The notes beneath the pieces were generated by a model. The model had not been told where the DNA came from. It saw nothing but the letters and a program-made list of their open reading frames with translations, and did no database searches. A stretch of DNA of 64,000 nucleotides from an uncultured Desulfobacterales bacterium (GTDB taxonomy: Bacteria; Desulfobacterota; Desulfobulbia; Desulfobulbales; Desulfocapsaceae): the NCBI GenBank assembly GCA_937915545.1, contig CALGIJ010000019.1, forward strand, positions 310,001 through 374,000, in the 5' to 3' direction. The first letter of the stretch is position 1; each line of letters begins with the position of its first letter. Position numbers and translations under genes: made by a program. Of this stretch, positions 44,785 to 52,804 are shown in pieces.

Positions 44785-45074
44785 CCGGATGACGGGCGGC
44801 GCCGGGAGGCCCCTGGCGCGCCGGCCTGGTGAACATCCGTTTCGGCATCCTCCTCGCCACAGAGGTCGAGATGGCCGGTGCCGCAGGACTTGACGGTGAG
44901 GTCTTCAGGTGCCCCTCTCTTCTGATCAGCAAAATCCATCGTCGCCGGGGAGGGCAAGGTCCCAGGCGCATCGCCGTCCTCCGCTCGGAGAGGTATCATT
45001 AGCGACAAAACGGTCGGAAATGGTGGCTGTCCTGCAATAAGGTAGGGCAAGAGCCAGCGGCCGAGTGCGCAGCA
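44785..45074. other. convergent intergenic region between modE and modC
   Basis: 290 bases with short GC repeats but no gene, terminator or RNA that I can support; open frames here have unnatural composition. Confidence 0.5.
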
Positions 45075-45812
45075 TCAGCGATGCTCATCACTTTCGAAAA
45101 GGGCAGCCAGGCGCGCCACCGGGTCGCTGTCGCACTGCAGTTCGGCGGTGGCGAGCACGGTGGTGATGCGGCCGCGGGCAAAGATGGCGATGGCCTCGCC
45201 GAAGAAGAGGGCCTCGGCGGGGTCGTGGGTGACGAGGATCAGCGGCGGGTTGTAGATGTCGAGCAGGCGCGACACCTCCTCGCGCAGGAGCTGACGCAGG
45301 GGCTGGTCGAGGGCCGAGAAGGGCTCGTCGAGGAGGAGGATCTCCGGCCGCGGCGCCAGCGCCCGGGCCAGGGCGGCGCGCTGCCGCTGGCCGCCGGAGA
45401 GCTGGCCGGGGCGGCGGTCGGCGAGTTGGGCGAGGCCGAAGGAGGCCATCAGCTCGTCGATGCGTTGACTGCTGTCCCCGTCGAGCCTTGCAAAGAGGCG
45501 GCGCAATCCGAAGGCGATATTGTCGCGCAGCGTCAGGTGGGGGAAGAGGGCGTAGTCCTGGAAGAGAAAGCCGATACGGCGCTGGCGCGCCGCCAGGTCG
45601 AGGCCCTGGGCGTGGTCGTAGAGGACGCGGCCGTTGAGGCGGATGCGCCCCCGGTCGGGAGCGAGCAGCCCGGCGATGAGACGCAGGGTCACCGACTTGC
45701 CCGAACCGGAGGGGCCGAAAAAGACAATACGCCGGGCCTCACTGCGCAGCTGCACGTCCAGCCGGAACTCGCCGGCCGGATCGCGCAGCAGTTTTTGAAT
45801 GAGCAGTTCCAC
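45075..45812 (-). CDS. modC: molybdate ABC transporter ATP-binding protein, short form
   Basis: A 245-residue ABC ATPase for the ModBA transporter. Walker A is GPSGSGKSVT, the Q-loop FLFQDYALFPHLT, the signature LSGGQRQRAALARAL, Walker B ILLLDEPFSALD and the switch histidine LVTHDPAEA. Typical ModC has about 350 residues with a C-terminal TOBE domain that binds molybdate; here the protein stops after the ATPase. A GTG at 45812 is taken as start, 7 bases after the modA stop, with no clear ribosome binding site, so it is probably coupled to modA. The operon order modB-modA-modC differs from the usual ABC order. Confidence 0.87.
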   Translation of the reverse strand: MELLIQKLLRDPAGEFRLDVQLRSEARRIVFFGPSGSGKSVTLRLIAGLLAPDRGRIRLNGRVLYDHAQGLDLAARQRRIGFLFQDYALFPHLTLRDNIAFGLRRLFARLDGDSSQRIDELMASFGLAQLADRRPGQLSGGQRQRAALARALAPRPEILLLDEPFSALDQPLRQLLREEVSRLLDIYNPPLILVTHDPAEALFFGEAIAIFARGRITTVLATAELQCDSDPVARLAALFESDEHR

Positions 45813-45819
45813 GGCAATT

Positions 45820-46572
45820 TCAGGGCTTGCTGAAGCCGAAGCTGGCGAGGACGTTCTGGCCCTCGGCGCTGCCGATAAAGGCGATGAATGTAGCGGCCAC
45901 TTCTTTGTTCTTGGCGCCGGCGGTGATGGCCACCGGATAGAGCACCGGCTTGTCCATGGGGATGATGGCGGCCACGGCGACCTTGCCTTTGGCTTGGCTG
46001 GCGTCGGTGGCGTAGACGAAGCCGGCGTCGACTTCACCGCGCTGTAGGTAATCGAGCACCTGGCGGACCGATTCGGCCATGATCAGTTTGGGCTGCAGGG
46101 GTGCCCAGAGGTTGGCCTTCTCGAGCACGAGGCGGGCGTAGCGTCCGGCGGGCACGGTCTCGGAGTTGCCGACACCGATGCGCTTGACCTCGGCTTTGCC
46201 GAGGTCGGTCAGGCTCATGGTGGTGGCAGCCTGACCGGGGACGGCGAGAACCAGCTCGTTACGGGCGAAGACGGTGCTGGTGGCCTTGTCGACAAGGTTC
46301 TTGGCGATGGCGTCGTCCATGGATTTCATGTCGGCGGAGACGAAGACGTCCACCGGTGCGCCCTGGGCGATCTGGTTGAGCAGGGTGCCTGAGGCGGCGA
46401 AGTTGAAGGTCAGGGTGGTGCCAGGGTTGGCGGCCTCGAAAGGTGGCTTGATGGCCGTGAAGGCGTTGGTGAGGCTCGCGGCGGCGGAGACGATAAGCTC
46501 CGCCGCCAGGGCCGCGGAGGCCGAAAAGAGCAGGGTGACGGTCAGACAGGCGAAGGTCAGGGTGCGGATCAT
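45820..46572 (-). CDS. modA: molybdate-binding periplasmic protein
   Basis: A 250-residue binding protein that delivers molybdate (or tungstate) to ModB. The signal peptide runs to ASAALAA, followed by ELIVSAAASLTNAF, the family hallmark with oxyanion-binding serines. Other signatures are VFVSADMKSMDDA, VGNSETVPAGRYAR and EVDAGFVYATDA. GAGAGGAA precedes the ATG. It sits between modB and modC, with 12 bases to modB. Confidence 0.95.
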   Translation of the reverse strand: MIRTLTFACLTVTLLFSASAALAAELIVSAAASLTNAFTAIKPPFEAANPGTTLTFNFAASGTLLNQIAQGAPVDVFVSADMKSMDDAIAKNLVDKATSTVFARNELVLAVPGQAATTMSLTDLGKAEVKRIGVGNSETVPAGRYARLVLEKANLWAPLQPKLIMAESVRQVLDYLQRGEVDAGFVYATDASQAKGKVAVAAIIPMDKPVLYPVAITAGAKNKEVAATFIAFIGSAEGQNVLASFGFSKP

Positions 46573-46584
46573 GGCGGGTTCCTC

Positions 46585-47256
46585 TCAGTAAGATGTTTTT
46601 ATCAGTTTGGCCGCGGTGGCCAGGATGGCGATGCAGGCGAGGGAGATGACCAGGACGAGGAAGTTGGCCAGCCCATCCTGGCCGGCCTGAACGGCGCTGT
46701 ACACGGCAAGGGACAGGGTCTGGGTGCGGCCGGGCAGGTTGCCGGCGATCATCAGCGTGGCACCGAACTCGCCCATGGCGCGGGCGAAGGCCATCATCAC
46801 CCCGGCGAGGATGCCGGGGGTCGCCAGTGGCAGGGAGATGCGCAGAAAGATTTCGAACTCCGAGGCGCCGAGGGTTCGGGCGGCGTTCTCGCAGTCGCGG
46901 GGGACGCTTTCCAGGGCCGCCCGCGCCGACTTGTAGACCAGGGGAAAGGCGACCACGGCTGCAGCGAGCACCGCCCCCTGCCAGGTGAACATCAGGGAGA
47001 TGCCGAGTTCACGTTCCAGCCAGCTGCCGAGGATGCCCTGGCGCCCGAAGACGACGATGAGGTAATAGCCGAGCACCGTCGGCGGCAGCACCAGCGGCAA
47101 GGTGCAGGCAGCGTCGAGGATGTCGCGGGCGAAGAAGTTCCTGCCGCCGAGGAGCTTGGCCATGGCCACGCCGACGACAAAGGCCAGCAGGGTGGCGAGT
47201 CCGGCGACCTTGAGGGTCAGCAGCAGTGGGGGGAGCGCTTGCGAGAGCATGGCCAT
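46585..47256 (-). CDS. modB: molybdate ABC transporter permease
   Basis: A 223-residue inner-membrane permease with about five helices. The cytoplasmic loop EFEIFLRISLPLATPGILAGVMMAFARAMGEFGATLMIAGN is the ABC EAA motif that docks with ModC, and GEFGATLMIAGNLPGRTQT is specific to ModB/CysT types. The ATG at 47256 is chosen; a longer frame to 47316 has basic, non-helical residues. It is the first gene of the operon, with a ModE-controlled promoter about 115 bases upstream. Confidence 0.93.
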   Translation of the reverse strand: MAMLSQALPPLLLTLKVAGLATLLAFVVGVAMAKLLGGRNFFARDILDAACTLPLVLPPTVLGYYLIVVFGRQGILGSWLERELGISLMFTWQGAVLAAAVVAFPLVYKSARAALESVPRDCENAARTLGASEFEIFLRISLPLATPGILAGVMMAFARAMGEFGATLMIAGNLPGRTQTLSLAVYSAVQAGQDGLANFLVLVISLACIAILATAAKLIKTSY

Positions 47257-47366
47257 GTCGCGGCTGGGGTTGTGGTCGGTGTGCGGCCGGGACCGCACTC
47301 TTCGAAGTCGTGCCACCGTGGTGTCAGCAAGAACCGTGCGCAGCGGGCGGGAAACAGTAACTGTGG

Positions 47367-47390
47367 CGATATATACAACGAGATATATCG
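47367..47390 (-). promoter_or_regulatory. ModE box of the modBAC operon
   Basis: CGATATATA, six bases, GATATATCG: nearly perfect symmetry and similar to the box at 42652. It overlaps the -10 of the modB promoter. Confidence 0.72.
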
Positions 47391-47398
47391 TCAGTCAA
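47370..47398 (-). promoter_or_regulatory. modBAC promoter
   Basis: On the minus strand TTGACT (47398-47393), a 17-base spacer, then TATATA (47375-47370). The ModE box covers the -10 and most of the spacer. Confidence 0.72.
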
Positions 47399-47577
47399 TG
47401 CTTAACCCATGCCGGTGAGCACACAGGCGACAGGCCGGATGCCTTCTGCCGTGCCAGGCGAAGGCGGCGCCCTACGGCAAAGGCTGTGGCTCGAGACAGG
47501 GGGGAGTGGGGGGAGGAACACGGCCGGCCACGGCGGCGGTCAGCGATGGACCGCCGCCAGAGGGCTCAGCCAGCGGG

Positions 47578-47607
47578 GATGACGGGAGCCGCCGGCAACC
47601 CGTCATC
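47578..47607 (-). terminator. hairpin after the aminotransferase gene
   Basis: GATGACGGG (47578-47586) pairs with CCCGTCATC (47599-47607), 12 bases beyond the last gene of the peptide operon. No T tract follows on the minus strand, so Rho-independent termination is not certain. Confidence 0.45.
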
Positions 47608-47619
47608 ACGTAAGGGAAA

Positions 47620-48480
47620 TCAGCCCTGGGGCCAGGGGCGGCCCACTTCGGCGGCGAACAGCTCCTGCAGCCGACGGGCGACCGGGCCGGGCCGGCCGCT
47701 GCCGACCGGGCGGCCGTCGACGGTCAACACCGGGGTCACCTCCACGGTGGTGCCGACGATCATCGCCTCCTCGGCCTGGTGGAACTCGCTGGCATAGATG
47801 GGACGCAGCTCGACAGGCACCCCGTGGCGGGCGCATAGCTCGAGCACCGCCTTGCGGGTGATGCCGGAAAGGATGTAGTTGCTCGTCGGGGCGGTGACCA
47901 GGGTGCCGCCGAAGACGGCCATGAAGTTGCTGTGGGTGCCCTCGATGAGCACGCCGTCGCGGACGAGGATGGCCTCGGCGGCGCCGGCCTCGTGGGCCGC
48001 CTGGTTGGCGAGGACGTTGGCGGTCAGGCCGACGGTCTTCATGTCGCAGCGCGCCCAGCGCTGGTCGGGCAGGGTGATGGCGGCCACGCCACTCTCCATG
48101 CGGCGCAGCATGGCCTGTGCGTCGAAGGGGCTGGGCAGGCCATAGACGGTGAGCGGCGGCGGCTGGGCGGGAAAGGCGTGGGTTCTCTTCGCCGCACCGC
48201 GGGTGACCTGGAAGTAGACGGTGGCCTCCGCCTCGGCGAGGCCGTTTCTGCGCAGCAGCTCCTCGGCCACCGGGACGAGGTAGGAAAAGTCGCCCTGGGA
48301 CAGGCGCAGGTGGCGGGCGCCGTAATTGAGCCGGGCGATGTGATCGGCGGCGCGGAACAGCTTGCCGCCATAGCTGCGCAGGACCTCGTAGAGGCCGTCG
48401 GCGAGAAGAAAGCCGCGGTCATCGGGGGAGATGCGCACCAGGTCCTTGTCGATAAAGTCGTTGTTGAAATAGGCGATCAT
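47620..48480 (-). CDS. class IV aminotransferase (D-amino-acid transaminase-like)
   Basis: A 286-residue PLP enzyme. The catalytic lysine is in RWARCDMKTVGLTANVLANQ. The start IAYFNNDFIDKDLVRISPDDRGFLLADGLYEVLRSYGGKLF and the phosphate-binding EGTHSNFMAV and ILSGITRKAVLEL are typical. Class IV covers D-amino-acid and branched-chain transaminases; the sequence around RGFLLADGLYE favours D-alanine transaminase-like enzymes, which is a judgement. It is the last gene of the peptide operon and overlaps the AAA+ regulator by 4 bases. Confidence 0.87.
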   Translation of the reverse strand: MIAYFNNDFIDKDLVRISPDDRGFLLADGLYEVLRSYGGKLFRAADHIARLNYGARHLRLSQGDFSYLVPVAEELLRRNGLAEAEATVYFQVTRGAAKRTHAFPAQPPPLTVYGLPSPFDAQAMLRRMESGVAAITLPDQRWARCDMKTVGLTANVLANQAAHEAGAAEAILVRDGVLIEGTHSNFMAVFGGTLVTAPTSNYILSGITRKAVLELCARHGVPVELRPIYASEFHQAEEAMIVGTTVEVTPVLTVDGRPVGSGRPGPVARRLQELFAAEVGRPWPQG

Positions 48481-50273
48481 GGTCTTCCCTGGGTTGAGGA
48501 TTGCTTCTGCCAGCGTTGGGCCGCGTCGAGAAAGGCCTCGCCGCGGCTGGAAATGGTCGTGCCGGAGCGGCCGGGACGGACATGGAGCAGGCCCCTCGTA
48601 CGCAGTTTGGCAAGGCGCAGGCGCAGCTGCTGCTCAGTCAGCTGCAGGCCGCGCCCGCGCAGCATTTCTAAGAGAGGCGCCCGGCCGTAGGCGGTGTTGT
48701 GGCGCTTGCCGTCGCGGAAGGCCTGGAGGATGGCCAGACTTTCGCCGAGAAAGCCGTGGCGCTCGATGTCGCGGCAGAGAGCGAGGAGATCGTCGTCTGC
48801 CCCCGCCGCGCCAACCTGGTCCTGGCCTGCGGACGAAGCCTGGCCATGGCGGCTGATGATATAGTAGGGCAGTTCCTCGCAGGAGAGTGGGCCATCGCCG
48901 GTGCAGGCCATATACTGCAGGACGTTATAGAGCTCCTGTACGTTGCCTTTCCAGCGATGGCCGCGCAGGGCGGCGATGGCCGCCGGGTCGATATCGGTGG
49001 CGGCGCGCTGCAGGTGGCGCACCAGATAGCGGCGGATGAGGGGCTCGAAGTCTTCCTCGCGCTCGTCGAGGCTGGGCACGCGGCAGGTATAGCGGGAGAG
49101 GAAGAGAAAGAGGTTGCTGTCCATAGGGCGGCTGGCATCGAGCTCGAGCTGTGTGCTGCTGGTGGTGACGATGCGGGCGTCGATGGCGAGCATCTCGCTG
49201 CCGCCGACACGGCTGCTGAGACCCTCGGTGAGGACCTGGAGCAGCTTGGCCTGCAGTCGCGGCTCAAGGGCGCCGATCTCCTCGATGCACAAGGTTCCTC
49301 CGTGGGCCTCCTCGAGCAGGCCACGGCGCACGGTGTCACCGTTCTGCCGCCCGAAGAGCAGGCGCTCCAGCGCGGCCTGGTCGCCAGCGGCGCAGTTGAC
49401 GGTGAGGTAGGGTCCGCCGCGCCGTGCCGAGCCGTTGTGGATCGCCTGGCAGATGAGCTTCTTGCCGGTGCCGATGGCGCCAAAGATATGTACCGGGCGG
49501 TCGGTGGCGGCCAGCTTGGCGGCGTGCTGCACGAACTTGCGCATCGCCGCGCTGTTGGCGATGAAGTCGGCGAAGGTGGCCCGCGCGGTGCGGTCGCGGG
49601 CGGTACCGAACCAGGGGGTGATGAAGAGCTCGTCGTCGGGACGCGGCCAGCGCTCGGCCAGGGTCACCATGGCCTGCTGGTATTTTCGCGCCAGCGCCGC
49701 CGGGTCGAAGGGCAGGGAATGGTGGCGGCAGAGGCGGAAGATGGTCTCCAGGCTGACGACGCGCAGGCCGCAGTCGATCACCGGCAGGTGGCGCAGCTCG
49801 GCGGGGATGATGGCCTGCTCGCCGGAAGTGATGATGCAGTCGATGTCCTCCGGCACCCTCTCGCCGGGGAAGTAGCCGACAAAGTGCTGCTGCAGGTCGA
49901 GCGCGAGGAGGTCACTCAGCATTTCCTCGGTGTTGGCGCGGCTGTCGTTGACGACGAGGATGTGCTGACCGGACTCGAGGAGAAAGAGCTCGCGCAGGTT
50001 CCACATGCAGATCTCGCGTCCGGCCTGGAAAAAGGGGCCGCAGCCGGGAAAGAGCCGCTCGACCATGGTGCGCACCCCGGCGGCGAAGTAAAGGATGGTC
50101 TCCCCGGGCTGCGGTGGGGCGGCGGTGAGCTCGTTGAGCGACACCGGCCTGATGGCCAGCATGTCGCCAAGCAGGGCGGTGAGCTGCTGGTAGCTGCGCT
50201 GCAGAAACCTCTCCTGCAGGGTGACGAGGAGCAGGTTACCTGCTGGCGATGGCGGTGCCTCGGGGTCGGCCAT
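48477..50273 (-). CDS. AAA+ (sigma-54-activator-like) regulator, degenerate, with unusual C-terminus
   Basis: A 598-residue protein. About residues 1-200 are a PrpR-like sensory region (VNDSRANTEEMLSDLLALDLQQHF, VIDCGLRVVSLETIFRL). About 225-445 form an AAA+ domain with P-loop GAIGTGKKLICQAIH, Walker B TLCIEEIGALEPRLQAKLLQVL and an arginine-rich SRYTCRVPSLDERE region. The GAFTGA loop that touches sigma-54 is missing: the matching stretch reads GRQNGDTVRRGLLEEA. There is no Fis-type helix-turn-helix; the end looks like a winged helix (LLEMLRGRGLQLTEQQLRLRLAKLRTRGLL). So it probably does not act with sigma-54. GAGGACACC precedes the ATG. Embedded in the peptide operon, it may regulate it. Confidence 0.8.
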   Translation of the reverse strand: MADPEAPPSPAGNLLLVTLQERFLQRSYQQLTALLGDMLAIRPVSLNELTAAPPQPGETILYFAAGVRTMVERLFPGCGPFFQAGREICMWNLRELFLLESGQHILVVNDSRANTEEMLSDLLALDLQQHFVGYFPGERVPEDIDCIITSGEQAIIPAELRHLPVIDCGLRVVSLETIFRLCRHHSLPFDPAALARKYQQAMVTLAERWPRPDDELFITPWFGTARDRTARATFADFIANSAAMRKFVQHAAKLAATDRPVHIFGAIGTGKKLICQAIHNGSARRGGPYLTVNCAAGDQAALERLLFGRQNGDTVRRGLLEEAHGGTLCIEEIGALEPRLQAKLLQVLTEGLSSRVGGSEMLAIDARIVTTSSTQLELDASRPMDSNLFLFLSRYTCRVPSLDEREEDFEPLIRRYLVRHLQRAATDIDPAAIAALRGHRWKGNVQELYNVLQYMACTGDGPLSCEELPYYIISRHGQASSAGQDQVGAAGADDDLLALCRDIERHGFLGESLAILQAFRDGKRHNTAYGRAPLLEMLRGRGLQLTEQQLRLRLAKLRTRGLLHVRPGRSGTTISSRGEAFLDAAQRWQKQSSTQGRP

Positions 50274-50283
50274 GGCGGTGTCC

Positions 50284-51000
50284 TCAGCGACCGGCGCAGC
50301 TGTCGACAAAGTGGCGGAAGAGCGGCAGCATCGACCCGGAGGAGGAATCGGCCATCAGCTCGGGGTGCCACTGCACGAGATCGATCGGCAAGTGGCTGTG
50401 CTCGGCCCCCTCGATGACCCCATCTTCGGTCCAGGCGGTGGCGGTGAGGCCGGGGCCGAGGCGCTTGATCGCCTGGTGATGGCGGGAATTGACGGTCAGT
50501 GAGTCGCCGAGGAGGCGGTGCAACCGCGAACCGGGCAGACAGGTCACCAGGTGGTCTTCGCCAGGCTGGGCGTCGGCGCCGGAGTGGCGCGAGAGCGGGC
50601 CGGGCAGCTCGGCGAAGACGTCCTGGTAGAGGCTGCCGCCCAGGGCGACGTTGACCAGCTGCGCCCCGCGGCAGACGGCGAGGATCGGCAGGCCCGCCGC
50701 CATGGCGTGGTGAAAGACCGCCAGCTGCCAGGCGTCGAGGGCGAGGTTGGTGGCGCCGCAGCAGGGGCGTTTCACCTCCCCGTAGCGGCAGGGGTCGATG
50801 TCGATCCCGCCGGAAAAAAGGCAGCCCCGGGCCGGGGCGAGTGTCGCCGCGAGCCCCTCCTCGGCTTCGCTGAAGGGGAGGATGTAGGGAATTCCTCCGG
50901 CCTGCTCGATGGCCCTGGTATAGGCGACGGGCAGCACATGGGAGAGGTTGCCGTAACGGTTGAGGTCGGTATAGCCGACGACGGCGACGAGCGGAGGCAT
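50284..51000 (-). CDS. class I glutamine amidotransferase-like gamma-glutamyl hydrolase (peptidase C26, PuuD-like)
   Basis: A 238-residue hydrolase of gamma-glutamyl bonds. The nucleophile is in VCRGAQLVNVALGGSLYQDV, and the histidine-glutamate pair in VQWHPELM. The N-terminal strand AVVGYTDLNRYGN and SGGIDIDPCRYG are as in PuuD. The ATG at 51000 leaves 5 bases to the permease upstream, so it is co-transcribed with the oligopeptide transporter. With IadA it suggests the transporter brings in peptides with non-alpha linkages. Confidence 0.9.
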   Translation of the reverse strand: MPPLVAVVGYTDLNRYGNLSHVLPVAYTRAIEQAGGIPYILPFSEAEEGLAATLAPARGCLFSGGIDIDPCRYGEVKRPCCGATNLALDAWQLAVFHHAMAAGLPILAVCRGAQLVNVALGGSLYQDVFAELPGPLSRHSGADAQPGEDHLVTCLPGSRLHRLLGDSLTVNSRHHQAIKRLGPGLTATAWTEDGVIEGAEHSHLPIDLVQWHPELMADSSSGSMLPLFRHFVDSCAGR

Positions 51001-51005
51001 GGCGG

Positions 51006-51857
51006 CTACTTGAGCTTGGGGTCGAGGGCGGCGCGCAGGCCGTCGCCGAAGAGGTTGAAAAAGAGCACGGTGAGAAAGATGGCGATGCCGGGGAAGATCG
51101 TCATATGGTCGGCGACGCCGATATAGTCGCGGCTCTCGGCGAGCATCGCCCCCCACTCCGGGGTCGGCGGCTGGGCGCCCAGGCCGAGGAAGCTCAGGCT
51201 GGCGGCGGTGATGATCGAGGTGCCGATGCGCATGGTGAAATAGACGATAACCCCGCTCAAGGTGCCGGGCATGATATGCACGAACATCAGCCGGCGGCGT
51301 GACGCCCCGACGCTGCGCGCGGCGCGGACGTAAAGAGTCTCCTTGAGGCCGAGGGTGCTGCCGCGGACGATGCGCGCAAAGGTCGGCATGGAGAAGACCG
51401 AGACCGCCACCACTACATTGACCAGCCCCGGGCCGAGGATGGCGACGATGGCGATGGCGAGGAGGATGCCAGGAAAGGCGAAGAGCACATCCGAGGTGCG
51501 CATGATCAACCCGTCGAGGAAGCCGCCGAAGAAGCCGCTGATCAGGCCGAGGGTAACCCCGACCAGGGCGCCGACGAGCACCGAGGTGAAGCCGACGGCA
51601 AGCGAGATGCGCGAGCCGTAGATGATACGGCTGAGGATATCGCGGCCGTAGACGTCGGTACCGGCGGGGTGTTCGAGGGAGGGGGGCTGCATCGACTGGG
51701 CATAGTCGGTGGTCATCGGGTCATGCGGGGCGAACAGCGGCGCGAAGACGGCGACGACGACCAGGAAGACGATGAATACCGCCGCCACCAGGGCGGTCCG
51801 GCGCTTTTTGAACTTGTGCCAGAAGAGGTCGAAGGGGCTGACGACGTTGTGCTCCAT
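51006..51857 (-). CDS. oligopeptide ABC transporter permease, DppC/GsiD type
   Basis: A 283-residue permease with an N-terminal helix (ALVAAVFIVFLVVVAVFAPLFAPHDPMTTDY) then a five-helix domain. The EAA loop is RAARSVGASRRRLMFVHIMPGTLSGVIVYFTMRIG, and the family signature GTDVYGRDILSRIIYGSRISLAVG is clear. The end SFLGLGAQPPTPEWGAMLAESRDYI and FNLFGDGLRAALDPKLK are standard. AGGAGCCC precedes the ATG, after a 6-base gap from the DppB-type gene. It pairs with that permease and the double ATPase. Confidence 0.94.
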   Translation of the reverse strand: MEHNVVSPFDLFWHKFKKRRTALVAAVFIVFLVVVAVFAPLFAPHDPMTTDYAQSMQPPSLEHPAGTDVYGRDILSRIIYGSRISLAVGFTSVLVGALVGVTLGLISGFFGGFLDGLIMRTSDVLFAFPGILLAIAIVAILGPGLVNVVVAVSVFSMPTFARIVRGSTLGLKETLYVRAARSVGASRRRLMFVHIMPGTLSGVIVYFTMRIGTSIITAASLSFLGLGAQPPTPEWGAMLAESRDYIGVADHMTIFPGIAIFLTVLFFNLFGDGLRAALDPKLK

Positions 51858-51863
51858 GGGCTC

Positions 51864-52787
51864 CTACTCGTAGCGGATTTCCGGGTTGATCAGGGCGTAG
51901 ACCATATCGACGACGAGGTTGATGAAGACGAAGTGGAAGGAATAGAGGAGGAGCAGGGCCTGGAGGACCGGGTAGTCGCGGACGCCGACCGCCTCGATCA
52001 TGTAGCGGCCCAGTCCCGGCCAGGCGAAGACCGTCTCCACCACCACCGAGCCGCCGAGGAGGAAGCCGAACTGCAGGCCGATCATGGTCACCACCGGGAT
52101 GAGGGCGTTGCGGAAGGCGTGCTTCCACATCACCAGCCGCTCGCGCACCCCTTTGGCGCGGGCGGTGCTGATATATTCCTCGCCGAGGACCTCGAGGAAG
52201 GCGGAGAGGGTGAAGCGGGCCATGATCGCCGCCACCGTCGCCCCGAGGGTCAGCGAGGGCAGGACGAGTTCCTGCCACTTGCCGCTGTAGCCGGCCACCG
52301 GGAACCAGCCGAGGTAGACGGCGCAGAGCTGGATGAGCAGCAGCCCCAGCCAGAACTGGGGCACGGAGATGCCGGACACCGAGACCAGCATGGCGGTATA
52401 GTCCTGCCACTTGCCGGAATGAATGGCGGCGATGGCCCCGAAGAGCACGCCGAACACCACCGACCAGGCCATGCCGCAGAGGGCGAGGACCATGGTCGGG
52501 GTGTAGCGCAGGGCGATCTCGTCGAACACGGCGATCTTGGTGCGCAGACTGATGCCAAGATCGCCGACGAGGAGCTTGCCGATATAGCGGACATACTGCT
52601 CCGGCAGGGGTCGGTCGAGCCCGAGTTGCTGGCGGAAGGCCTCGATGGTCGCCACGTCGGCGTCCGGCCCGGCCATCATCCGCGCCGGGTCTCCGGGGAG
52701 GAGATGGACGAAGGCGAAGGCGAGGACGGAGACGACGAACAACACCGGGATCATCGCCAGACAACGTTTGAGGAAAAACCGGAGCAT
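51864..52787 (-). CDS. oligopeptide ABC transporter permease, DppB/GsiC type
   Basis: A 307-residue six-helix permease. Diagnostic parts are the start MLRFFLKRCLAMIPVLFVVSVLAFAFVHLLPGDPARMMAG, LGLDRPLPEQYVRYI, the EAA loop RAKGVRERLVMWKHAFRNALIPVVTMIGLQFGFLLGGSVVVETVFAWPGLG, and the C-terminal NLVVDMVYALINPEIRYE. It forms the channel with the DppC-type subunit; only 6 bases separate the genes. The binding-protein gene lies 17 bases upstream on the same transcript. Confidence 0.95.
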   Translation of the reverse strand: MLRFFLKRCLAMIPVLFVVSVLAFAFVHLLPGDPARMMAGPDADVATIEAFRQQLGLDRPLPEQYVRYIGKLLVGDLGISLRTKIAVFDEIALRYTPTMVLALCGMAWSVVFGVLFGAIAAIHSGKWQDYTAMLVSVSGISVPQFWLGLLLIQLCAVYLGWFPVAGYSGKWQELVLPSLTLGATVAAIMARFTLSAFLEVLGEEYISTARAKGVRERLVMWKHAFRNALIPVVTMIGLQFGFLLGGSVVVETVFAWPGLGRYMIEAVGVRDYPVLQALLLLYSFHFVFINLVVDMVYALINPEIRYE

Positions 52788-52804
52788 GGTCCTCTCCGTG
52801 GCTA

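Larger units (their letters stand above)
47257..47619. other. intergenic region upstream of modB
   Basis: Contains the modB promoter and ModE box (47367-47398) and, on the far side, a hairpin GATGACGGG/CCCGTCATC (47578-47607) just past the aminotransferase stop. No gene seen. Confidence 0.6.

Noticed and set aside
44774..45050. Small open frames on both strands between modE and modC
   Set aside because: No start signals, no recognisable motif and odd composition; left as non-coding.
48699..50417. Long plus-strand open frame opposite the AAA+ regulator
   Set aside because: It is an antisense shadow; the minus-strand frame has recognisable AAA+ motifs and a ribosome binding site.
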